A DNA stretch of 64,000 bases from Vulcaniibacterium tengchongense. Its GTDB lineage: Bacteria; Pseudomonadota; Gammaproteobacteria; Xanthomonadales; Xanthomonadaceae. The notes under the pieces were generated by a model, which was given only the letters and a program-made list of their open reading frames with translations, ran no database searches and had not been told where the DNA came from. The stretch is taken from the NCBI RefSeq assembly GCF_003814555.1, contig NZ_RKQN01000001.1:558001-622000 (forward strand), given 5' to 3'. Shown here in pieces: positions 57,194 through 64,000 of the stretch; position 1 is the first letter of the stretch; every line of letters begins with the position of its first letter. Made by a program: the position numbers and the translations under genes.

Positions 57194-58708
57194 TCAGCGG
57201 CGGCCGCCGAACAGCCCGCCGAGCAGCCCGCGCACGATCTGCTGGCCGATGCGGCTGCCGACCGTGCGCGCGGTCTGCTTGGCCATGGCCTCGACCATGC
57301 CCTGGCGGCGCCCGGTGCCGAACACCGCGTCCTTGACCGCCTGGCCGAAGCCGCCGTCCTCGGCCTCGTCCTGCTCGCGGGTGCGCGCGGGCGGCGCCTT
57401 GGCCTGCGCGGCGGCGGTTTCGGCGCGCTTGGCGAGCAGCTCGGTGGCGGATTCGCGATCGATGCGCTCGTCGTACTTGTGCCCGACCGGGCTGCCGGCG
57501 CGGACCTGGGCGCGCTCGGCCTCGGTGATCGCGCCCATGCGGCAGCGCGGCGGCGCGATGAGCGTCTTCTCCACCGGCATCGGCACGCCCTTGTCCTGCA
57601 GGGTCGAGACCAGCGCCTCGCCGGTGCCGAGCTGGGAGATCGTCGCGGCCACGTCCAGCGCCGGGTTCGGCACGAAGGTCTGCGCCGCGGTCTTCACCGC
57701 TTTCTGGTCGCGCGGGGTGAAGGCGCGCAGCGCGTGCTGCACGCGGTTGCCGAGCTGGCCGAGGATCTCGTCCGGCACGTCGTCGGGGAACTGCGAGCAG
57801 AAGTACACGCCCACGCCCTTGGAGCGGATCAGCCGGACCACCTGCTCGACCCGCTGCTGCAGCGCCGGCGGCGCGTCGTCGAACAGCAGGTGCGCCTCGT
57901 CGAACACGAACACCAGCTTGGGCTTGTCCAGGTCGCCCACCTCCGGCAGGGTCTCGAACAGCTCCGACAGCAGCCAGAGCAGGAAGCTGCTGTACAGCCG
58001 CGGCTTCAGCACCAGCTGTTCGGAGGCGAGCACGTTGATCAGGCCGCGGCCGTCGGGCGCGGTGCGCATCAGGTCGGCCAGCTCCAGCGCCGGCTCGCCG
58101 AAGAACATCTCGCCGCCTTCCTGTTCCAGCCGCAGCAGCGCGCGCTGGATCGCGCCGATCGACTGCGCGCTGACCAGGCCGTAGCGGGTCGAGATGTCCT
58201 TGCGCTCCTCGGCCACCAGGCCGAGCAGGGCGCGCAGGTCCTCCAGGTCGAGCAGCAGCAGGCCACGGTCGTCGGCCAGCTTGAACACGATGTCGAGCAC
58301 GCCGCCCTGGGTGTCGTTGAGTTCGAGGATGCGCGCCAGCAGGGTCGGGCCCATCTCGCTGACGGTGGTGCGCACCGGGTGGCCGAGCTTGCCGAACAGG
58401 TCCCAGAACACCACCGGGTTGGGCTCGAAGCGGTGGTCGGGGATGCCGATCTCGGCGACGCGCGCGGCCAGCTTGTCGCTGCCCGCGCCGGCCACCGCCA
58501 GCCCCGAGACGTCGCCCTTCACGTCGGCCAGGAACACCGGCACGCCAAGGCGCGAGAAGCCTTCGGCCAGAGTCATCAGGGTCACGGTCTTGCCGGTGCC
58601 GGTGGCGCCGGCGACCAGCCCGTGGCGGTTGCCGAAGCGCGGCTGCAGGAACACCGGGCCCCCGCCGGTCGGGGACGTGACGGCCTTGCCGAGGAGGATC
58701 GGGTCCAT
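57194..58708 (-). CDS. HerA-like ATPase/helicase (DUF853, YjgR family)
   Basis: A 504-residue P-loop ATPase of the HerA/FtsK superfamily. The family start [66 protein letters not shown] contains Walker A (GATGTGKT), and the Walker B is [24 protein letters not shown] and [15 protein letters not shown] are also conserved. The C terminus is Gly/Arg-rich ([10 protein letters not shown]). E. coli YjgR belongs here; its function is unknown. I chose the ATG at 58708; the frame remains open to 58972 but that extension is Pro/Ala/Arg-rich and overlaps the opposite gene. Confidence 0.94.
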   Translation of the reverse strand: MDPILLGKAVTSPTGGGPVFLQPRFGNRHGLVAGATGTGKTVTLMTLAEGFSRLGVPVFLADVKGDVSGLAVAGAGSDKLAARVAEIGIPDHRFEPNPVVFWDLFGKLGHPVRTTVSEMGPTLLARILELNDTQGGVLDIVFKLADDRGLLLLDLEDLRALLGLVAEERKDISTRYGLVSAQSIGAIQRALLRLEQEGGEMFFGEPALELADLMRTAPDGRGLINVLASEQLVLKPRLYSSFLLWLLSELFETLPEVGDLDKPKLVFVFDEAHLLFDDAPPALQQRVEQVVRLIRSKGVGVYFCSQFPDDVPDEILGQLGNRVQHALRAFTPRDQKAVKTAAQTFVPNPALDVAATISQLGTGEALVSTLQDKGVPMPVEKTLIAPPRCRMGAITEAERAQVRAGSPVGHKYDERIDRESATELLAKRAETAAAQAKAPPARTREQDEAEDGGFGQAVKDAVFGTGRRQGMVEAMAKQTARTVGSRIGQQIVRGLLGGLFGGRR

Positions 58709-58850
58709 GAGCGCGCTTCCTTGAAAGAGGGGCCAGGGACGGGATTCTATGCCCGAATCGTGAACAGCGGCCGGCGCGATCGCAGTTGCCGCGGCGCGCG
58801 GCGCGGGGCTACTCTGCCGCTCCTGTTCGCCGCCGCGCCCGCCGCCGTCC

Positions 58851-60395
58851 ATGCCCGCTTCCCCACGTGTCCCCGTCGCGCTGCTCGCGCTCGGCCTGGT
58901 TGTCTTTTCCCGCGACGCCGACGCGCTGTCCAAGAAGGACCAGGCCGCGGTGGAGGCGCTGAACCAGCGCATGCAGGCGGCGGAGAGCCGCTATCGCCGC
59001 GGCGTGGTGATGATCGGCAACGCCGATCCGGCCGGCCGCGCCGAAGTCGACGCCGCGCTGCAGGACATGGAAGACACGATGGCCGCCTGCGCCAAGCAGA
59101 AGGGCTGTTCGCCGACCACGCTGCTGGCCGCGTACAAGCGCCTGCTCAAGCAGAACGCCGACGCCGCCAGCGGCGAGGAACTGCCGGAGGACGAGGCCGC
59201 CGCGGACGCGGCCGCCCTGGCCGCCGACGTGCCGGAGGCGGCGCGCGCGGCGGCGCTGCTGGACGCCGACGGCCGCCGCTTCGTGGAGATGGTGAAGTAC
59301 AACCCGGCGGTGCAGGCCGGCATCCGCCGCTGGCTCACCGACATGCGCCCGGCGCTGATGGACTCGTACGAGAACTACCAGTACATGCGCCAGCTGATGT
59401 GGCCGCAGTTCCAGCGCGCGGGCCTGCCGGAGGCGCTGCTGTTCGGCATCCTGGCCAAGGAATCCAACGGCCGCGTGCATTCGACCTCGCGCGCCGGCGC
59501 GGCCGGGCCGCTGCAGTTCATGTACGCCACGGGCAAGCGCTTCGGCCTGGGCGACGACGGCACCGGCTTCGACACCCGTTACGACCCGCGGCGCGCCGCC
59601 GAGGCGGCCGCCGAGTACCTCAACGAACGTCTCGGCCAGCTCAACCGCAGCATCGAGCTGTCGCTCGCCGCGTACAACGGCGGCGAGGGGCGCGCGCTGC
59701 GGGTGTACAACGGCAGCGGCGGGCGCGACTTCTGGGACGAGAGCGTCTACACGCAGTTCCCGGCCGAGACGCGCGACTACGTGCCGATGGTGATCGCCGC
59801 CGCCTGGCTGTTCCTGCACCCGAAGGAATACGGCCTGCGCTTCCCCAAGGTCGACGCGCGCCCGGCGCCGCTGCGCCTGAGCCGGCCGAGCTCGATCTAC
59901 GAACTGACCATCTGCATGGGCAACGGCGACACCCGCGACGGCTACATGCGCGCGCTGCGCAACCTCAACCCGCGCTACCAGGCCGACGCCTGGCTGCCGG
60001 CCGGCACCGTGCTCAACGCCACCGCCAAGATGGTGGGCCTGTACGGGCGCTGGTGCGAGAAGGGGCCGCGCGCCGACCTGGCGCACACCCTGGTGACCAG
60101 CGACCCGACCCGGGCGATCGTGCGCACCGGCCCGGTCACGCCGGTGGCCCCGGATGCGGGCATCGCCGCCGCGCCGCCGGCGGACGCGGACACCGCGGGG
60201 GAGGCGGCCGCCGCGGCGGTGCCCAGGCCGGCGCGCCCGGCGTCCTACACCGTGCAGCGCGGCGAGACCCTGCCGGCGATCGCGCAGAAGTTCCAGTGCG
60301 ACACCGGCGGCCTGGCCCGCGCCAACGGCCTCAAGGCCCCGCGCTTCGCGATCAGGGCCGGGCAGAAGCTCAAGCTGGAAGGCTGCGAGGGCTAG
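58851..60395 (+). CDS. Lytic transglycosylase with LysM domain (MltD-like)
   Basis: A 514-residue exported peptidoglycan lytic enzyme. Signal peptide RVPVALLALGLVVFSRDADA. The SLT domain holds the catalytic Glu in LLFGILAKESNGRVHSTSRAGAAGPLQFMYATGKRFGL and the later SLAAYNGGEGRALRVYNGS. A C-terminal LysM domain (PASYTVQRGETLPAIAQKFQCDTGGLARANGL) binds peptidoglycan, reached through an Ala/Pro/Val linker. The layout is that of MltD, with one LysM instead of two. No lipobox is visible, so it may be a soluble periplasmic form. It diverges from the HerA-like gene, 142 bases apart. Confidence 0.92.
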   Translation: MPASPRVPVALLALGLVVFSRDADALSKKDQAAVEALNQRMQAAESRYRRGVVMIGNADPAGRAEVDAALQDMEDTMAACAKQKGCSPTTLLAAYKRLLKQNADAASGEELPEDEAAADAAALAADVPEAARAAALLDADGRRFVEMVKYNPAVQAGIRRWLTDMRPALMDSYENYQYMRQLMWPQFQRAGLPEALLFGILAKESNGRVHSTSRAGAAGPLQFMYATGKRFGLGDDGTGFDTRYDPRRAAEAAAEYLNERLGQLNRSIELSLAAYNGGEGRALRVYNGSGGRDFWDESVYTQFPAETRDYVPMVIAAAWLFLHPKEYGLRFPKVDARPAPLRLSRPSSIYELTICMGNGDTRDGYMRALRNLNPRYQADAWLPAGTVLNATAKMVGLYGRWCEKGPRADLAHTLVTSDPTRAIVRTGPVTPVAPDAGIAAAPPADADTAGEAAAAAVPRPARPASYTVQRGETLPAIAQKFQCDTGGLARANGLKAPRFAIRAGQKLKLEGCEG

Positions 60396-60462
60396 GCCGA
60401 TCGCGCTTCGCCGCGGCCGTTCGCGCCCGGCCTCGTTCCGTCCCGCTCTTCGAGGGGCCCGC

Positions 60463-61311
60463 TTATGGCGAAGCGAGCAGCCCCAGCCGTTCGCCCAGGC
60501 GCACCGGGCTTTCGGCGGCGAGCGCCGGGTCCAGGGCGACCACGCCCGGCGGCAGCAGCACGATCACCGTCGAGCCGTAATTGAAGCGCGCCATCTCGGC
60601 GAAGCGCGCCAGGACGATGCCGGCGCCGCGATAGTCCTTGCGCACCACCGCGTCGGCGTAGCGCGGGATCTCCACGCCGCTCCAGACCGTCTCCACGCCC
60701 GAGACCAGCAGCGCGCCGACCATCACCACCGCCATCGGGCCGAAGTCGGTATCGAAGTGGCAGACCAGGCGTTCGTTGCGCGCGAACAGGCGCGGCACGC
60801 TGCGCACCGCGTCGGGGCCGACGCTGAACAGCCGGCCGGGCACGTGCACGGTTTCGCGCAGCGTTCCGGTCCAGGGCATGTGCACGCGGTGGTAGTCGCG
60901 CGGCGACAGGTACACGGTGGCGAACGAGCCGGCGCGGAACGGCGCGGCCGCGGCCTCGTCGGCGAGCAGTTCGGCGGCGGTGAAGCCCTGGCCCTTGGCC
61001 TGGAAGATGCGGCCGTCCGCGATCGGTCCGCATTGGCTGATGCGGCCGTCGGCCGGCATCAGCAGCGCGCGCGGGTCCGGGTCGGGCGTGCGCGCCCCCG
61101 GCCTGAGCGCGCGGGTGAAGAACGCGTTGAACGTCGGGTAGGCGCGCGGATCCGGTTCGGCCGCCTCGCTCAGGTCGACGCCGAAGCGGCGCACCACCGC
61201 GTCGATCAGCCACTGCTTCACCCGCGGAGAACGCGAATAGGCGAGCGAACGCGCCGCCGAGGACAGCAGCCGGTGCGGCAGGACATGGGTCAGCAGGGTG
61301 GTGGGGCTCAT
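60463..61311 (-). CDS. psd: Phosphatidylserine decarboxylase proenzyme
   Basis: A 282-residue proenzyme that makes phosphatidylethanolamine at the inner membrane. Key features: [49 protein letters not shown] (catalytic His/Asp region) and the self-cleavage site [13 protein letters not shown], with Ser247 becoming the pyruvoyl group (the classical motif is LGST, here YGST). The length compares with 322 in E. coli. It is convergent with the transglycosylase gene and followed by no T-run terminator. Both start and stop agree with the family. Confidence 0.96.
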   Translation of the reverse strand: MSPTTLLTHVLPHRLLSSAARSLAYSRSPRVKQWLIDAVVRRFGVDLSEAAEPDPRAYPTFNAFFTRALRPGARTPDPDPRALLMPADGRISQCGPIADGRIFQAKGQGFTAAELLADEAAAAPFRAGSFATVYLSPRDYHRVHMPWTGTLRETVHVPGRLFSVGPDAVRSVPRLFARNERLVCHFDTDFGPMAVVMVGALLVSGVETVWSGVEIPRYADAVVRKDYRGAGIVLARFAEMARFNYGSTVIVLLPPGVVALDPALAAESPVRLGERLGLLASP

Positions 61312-61455
61312 CGCGTCGTCGTCGTGGGGAGTTGGGGGCGCATTCCGCTCGGGGCGCCGGCGGCCGGATCGAGGTTCAGCGCGCCGTCCCGGATGCGGCG
61401 AGGGGCGGCGCCGCCCATGCGGAACGCGCGGACGCCTCGCGGCATGCGGGGAGGC

Positions 61456-62100
61456 TCAAGGCCGGGCGCGGGTCAGCGCCGCCAGGTCGGCGCCGATCGC
61501 CTCCGGGTCCAGCGGCGGCTGCACGATGCCGGCCATGCGCCCCTCGGAGTCGAGCACGGCCAGGGTCGCGCTGTGGTCGACGCTGTACTGGTCCGCGGGA
61601 GCGCCTTCCGGCGCCGGCACCTTGGCGAACACCAGGCTCAGCGACTTGGCGAAGTTCTCCAGCGCCGGAATGTCCGCGGTCGCCGCCAGGGTGTCCTTGT
61701 GGAAGGCGTGCGCGTACTCGCCGATGCGGTCGGGCGTGTCGCGTTCGGGGTCCACGGAGACGAACAGCACCCGCGGCCGGCTGGCTTCGGGGAGCGCGGC
61801 CCATTGTTTCTGCGCCCGCGCCAGCTCGGCCAGCGTGGTCGGGCAGACGTCGGGGCAGTGGGTGAAGCCGAGGAACACCACGGTCCAGTGGCCCTTCAGC
61901 TCGCCCGGCACCAGCGCGGTGCCGTCGGACTGGCGCAGCGAGAACGGCGGCAGTTCGCGCGGCGACGGGAACAGCCGCACCGCGCGGGTCTGCGGCAGCG
62001 AGGAGGCGGCCGGCGCGCCGAAATGGCGCTGCGCGGCCCACAGCCCCAAGGCGGCGGCGACGGCGACGGCGAACAGCGTGAGGACGGTGCGGTTGGACAT
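61456..62100 (-). CDS. SCO1/SenC family copper chaperone
   Basis: A 214-residue thioredoxin-fold protein that delivers copper to cytochrome oxidase or protects against peroxide. An N-terminal membrane anchor (VLTLFAVAVAAALGLWA) precedes the domain. The copper ligands are the two Cys of GFTHCPDVCPTTLAEL and the His of SVDHSATLAVL; the DPERDTPDRIGEYAHAF loop is conserved. I chose the ATG at 62100 (MSNRTVLTLF); the frame extends upstream. It diverges from prmB by 88 bases. It is a single gene; no cytochrome oxidase subunit is nearby. Confidence 0.94.
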   Translation of the reverse strand: MSNRTVLTLFAVAVAAALGLWAAQRHFGAPAASSLPQTRAVRLFPSPRELPPFSLRQSDGTALVPGELKGHWTVVFLGFTHCPDVCPTTLAELARAQKQWAALPEASRPRVLFVSVDPERDTPDRIGEYAHAFHKDTLAATADIPALENFAKSLSLVFAKVPAPEGAPADQYSVDHSATLAVLDSEGRMAGIVQPPLDPEAIGADLAALTRARP

Positions 62101-62155
62101 GGCGCTTCCCGGAACGCGCCCGCGCGGCGCGGAGGCCATGATAACGGGCGGCCGC

Positions 62156-62161
62156 TATAAT
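62156..62161 (+). promoter_or_regulatory. -10 element of prmB
   Basis: An exact TATAAT, 27 bases before the prmB ATG, in a GC-rich intergenic stretch. No good -35 is visible. A transcript start near 62168 gives a leader of about 20 bases. Confidence 0.45.
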
Positions 62162-62188
62162 CGCCGGCCCTTCCCGCCCCGCGCCGCC

Positions 62189-63118
62189 ATGACCGACTCC
62201 GTCTCCTTCGAGCAGGTCTCGATCGTCGACCTGATCCGCTACGGCGGCAGCCGCTTCAACGAGGCCGGGCTGACGTTCGGCCACAGCTACGACAACGCGC
62301 TCGACGAAGCGACCCAGCTGGTGCTGCACGCGCTGCACCTGCCGCACGACCTGAGCCCGGTGTACGGCAACGCGCGCGTCACCGCCGAGGAGCGGGCGCG
62401 GGTGCTGGCCCTGTTCGAGCGCCGCATCCGCGAGCGCGTCCCCGCCGCCTACCTGACCGGCGAGGCCTGGTTCGCCGGGCTCAGCTTCAAGAGCGACCGC
62501 CGCGCGCTGGTGCCGCGCTCGCCGATCGCCGAGCTGATCGTCGCCGGCTTCGAGCCCTGGCTGGGCGGGCGTGCGGTCGAGCGCGCGCTCGACCTGTGCA
62601 CCGGCTCGGGCTGCATCGCCATCGCGATGGGCCACTACCATCCGCATTGGCAGGTGGTCGGCGCGGACATCGACGAGGCGGCGCTGTCGCTGGCGGAGGA
62701 GAACAAGGCGCGCCTGCACGCGGACAACGTCGAGCTGCGCAAGTCGGACCTGTTCGCCGGCCTGCGCGGCGAGGTGTTCGACCTGATCGTGACCAATCCG
62801 CCGTACGTCACCGACGCCGAGACCGACGCGCTGCCGAGGGAATACGCCCACGAGCCCGAGCGCGGCCTGCGCGCCGGCGCGGACGGCCTCGACCTGGCGC
62901 TGAGGATCCTGCGCGACGCGCCCGGGCACCTGGGCGAGCACGGCCTGCTGATCTGCGAGGTCGGCGAGGCCGAGCGCGCGCTGACCGCGCTGCTGCCGGA
63001 GCTGCCGCTGGCCTGGGTCGAGTTCAAGGTGGGGCAGATGGGCGTGTTCGTGGCCGAGCGCGCCGACCTGGTCGAGCATCACGCACGGATCAAGCAACTG
63101 GCCGACGCGCGGGGCTGA
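62189..63118 (+). CDS. prmB: Ribosomal protein L3 glutamine methyltransferase PrmB
   Basis: A 309-residue SAM-dependent N5-glutamine methyltransferase. The N-terminal helical domain (SIVDLIRYGGSRFNEAGLTFGHSYDNALDEATQLVLHALHLP) is PrmB-type rather than PrmC. The catalytic core has the SAM motif LDLCTGSGCIAIAMG, DIDEAALSLAEEN and the amide-binding NPPY (VTNPPYVTDAE). ERGLRAGADGLDLALRIL is a conserved follow-on. Its target, L3, is not encoded here. It is preceded by a TATAAT and followed by a gap leading to aroC, the usual prmB-aroC order. Confidence 0.96.
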   Translation: MTDSVSFEQVSIVDLIRYGGSRFNEAGLTFGHSYDNALDEATQLVLHALHLPHDLSPVYGNARVTAEERARVLALFERRIRERVPAAYLTGEAWFAGLSFKSDRRALVPRSPIAELIVAGFEPWLGGRAVERALDLCTGSGCIAIAMGHYHPHWQVVGADIDEAALSLAEENKARLHADNVELRKSDLFAGLRGEVFDLIVTNPPYVTDAETDALPREYAHEPERGLRAGADGLDLALRILRDAPGHLGEHGLLICEVGEAERALTALLPELPLAWVEFKVGQMGVFVAERADLVEHHARIKQLADARG

Positions 63119-63208
63119 AGCCGCGCCGCCCCGCCGCGCCGGGCCGTCGCGGTCCTGCGCTTCGTTCCCGGCGCGGAACCCGTCGTTCCACATGGCTCCC
63201 GCTGCGTC

Positions 63209-63258
63209 GTTCCCGCGAAGGCGGGCGCGGACGTTGCCCTGCCCGGGGAAGGCGGGCA
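63209..63258. repeat. Two short hairpins before aroC, possible palindromic repeat
   Basis: CCCGC-GAAG-GCGGG (63212-63225) and TGCCC-N9-GGGCA (63240-63258) lie in tandem in the prmB-aroC gap. TTCCCGCGAAGGCGGG-type palindromes are widely scattered in proteobacterial genomes, so this may be a small repeat; without a genome-wide search I cannot confirm it. A possible -10 TAGAGT follows near 63335. Confidence 0.3.
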
Positions 63259-63382
63259 CCGGCAACGCCGGGGCGCCAACGGTGCCTTCGGCGGCGGGCC
63301 GAGCGGTTCCAGCAGCAACCGATCCGGCTTGCTAGAGTTGCCGCTCCCTTCCACGAGTGCGCGCCCCAGGCGCGACGCGAAC

Positions 63383-64000
63383 GTGTCCAGCAATACCTTC
63401 GGCAAGCTGTTTGCGGTGACCACCTTCGGCGAGAGCCACGGGCCGGCGATCGGTTGCGTGATCGACGGCTGCCCGCCCGGCATCGGGATCGCGCCGGAGG
63501 ACTTCCGCCGCGACCTGGAGCGCCGCGCCACCGGCCGCACCCGCCACACCTCGCAGCGCCGCGAGGCCGACGAGGTGGAGATCCTCAGCGGCGTGTACGA
63601 AGGCCGCACCACCGGCACGCCGATCGGGCTGCTGATCCGCAACACCGACCCGCGCAGCAAGGACTACGCGAGGATCGCCGAGCAGTTCCGCCCCGGCCAC
63701 GCCGACTACGCCTACTGGCAGAAGTACGGCATCCGCGACCCGCGCGGCGGCGGCCGCTCGTCCGCGCGCGAGACCACGATGCGGGTGGCCGCGGCGGTGA
63801 TCGCCAAGAAATGGCTGGCCGAGAAGTTCGGCGTGCGCGTGCAAGGCTACCTGTCGCAGCTGGGCGGGATCGTGCCGCGCGGCATCGACCTGTCGGTGGT
63901 GGAGGACAACCCGTTCTTCTGGCCCGATGCGCAGCAGGTGGCCGAGCTGGAGCGGTACATGGACGCGCTGCGCAAGTCCGGCGATTCGGTCGGCGCGCGC
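63383..64000 (+). CDS. aroC: Chorismate synthase, N-terminal part (runs off the window)
   Basis: Reading from a GTG at 63383 gives 206 open codons to the right edge, so the gene is cut by the window, not broken. It makes chorismate from EPSP, the last shared step of aromatic synthesis, using reduced FMN. The start [32 protein letters not shown] is the family start, with conserved GESHG, then [57 protein letters not shown], and [28 protein letters not shown]. Full length is normally about 360. The gene follows prmB, the usual order. Confidence 0.97.
   Translation, partial: MSSNTFGKLFAVTTFGESHGPAIGCVIDGCPPGIGIAPEDFRRDLERRATGRTRHTSQRREADEVEILSGVYEGRTTGTPIGLLIRNTDPRSKDYARIAEQFRPGHADYAYWQKYGIRDPRGGGRSSARETTMRVAAAVIAKKWLAEKFGVRVQGYLSQLGGIVPRGIDLSVVEDNPFFWPDAQQVAELERYMDALRKSGDSVGAR

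Overview
The window is GC-rich chromosomal DNA from a gammaproteobacterium, most likely of the family Xanthomonadaceae/Lysobacteraceae (Lysobacter, Luteimonas and relatives). The LexA box (7920-7938) has the xanthomonad form TTAGTAGnnnnnCTACTAA, and the blocks lexA-recA-recX-alaS-csrA-tRNA-Ser-tRNA-Arg, queG<>nnr-tsaE-amidase-mutL, pcnB-folK-panBCD and rnfB/metG/apbC/dcd follow gammaproteobacterial gene order. The genus assignment is an inference from gene order and motifs, not from a search. Coding density is high, and starts overlapping the previous stop (ATGA, GTGA, TGATG) are frequent. I see no phage, insertion sequence, CRISPR array or rRNA.

Layout. 1-4560: fragment of a DUF937 gene, a catalase with an OxyR-type operator, and mutS. 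4986-7200: a three-PAS HWE-family histidine kinase with a single-domain response regulator, lying between mutS and pncC. 7314-14092: pncC, lexA, recA, recX, alaS, csrA, tRNA-Ser(GCT) and tRNA-Arg(ACG), covering the SOS response, recombination and post-transcriptional control. 14650-19139 (minus strand): alpha/beta hydrolase, thiD, PIN-PhoH ATPase, Bcp peroxiredoxin and a GcvR-like ACT protein. 19334-20756: dapA and a short BamC-like lipoprotein. 21136-21706: a 7Fe ferredoxin and tRNA-Glu(CTC). 21825-27500: pcnB, folK, panB, panC, panD and pgi.

28005-37037: queG diverging from nnr-tsaE-amidase-mutL, then a DUF1684 lipoprotein and a TraB/GumN protein. 37228-40414: a free-standing RnfB-like ferredoxin, a HAD phosphatase and metG. 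40541-46231: a DUF2147 protein, an S9 prolyl-oligopeptidase-type peptidase and a large TonB-dependent receptor; the last two are visibly less GC-rich than the rest. 46403-48858: apbC, dcd and an RDD membrane protein. 48934-54930: one tightly packed minus-strand operon of nine genes (dienelactone hydrolase, HIT protein, pxpB, pxpC, a 54-residue membrane protein, pxpA, DUF969, DUF979, pcp). It reads as a complete route that makes, imports or exports, and hydrolyses 5-oxoproline (pyroglutamate). 55080-64000: rimO, greB, a HerA/DUF853 ATPase, a LysM transglycosylase, psd, an SCO1/SenC copper chaperone, prmB and the first 206 codons of aroC.

Most of the window is core housekeeping. The accessory signals are the 5-oxoproline operon with its unexplained small membrane protein, the receptor-peptidase pair, two paired-hairpin repeat elements, and three genes (lexA, pncC, nnr) whose -10-like hexamers lie so close to the start codon that their mRNAs should be leaderless.
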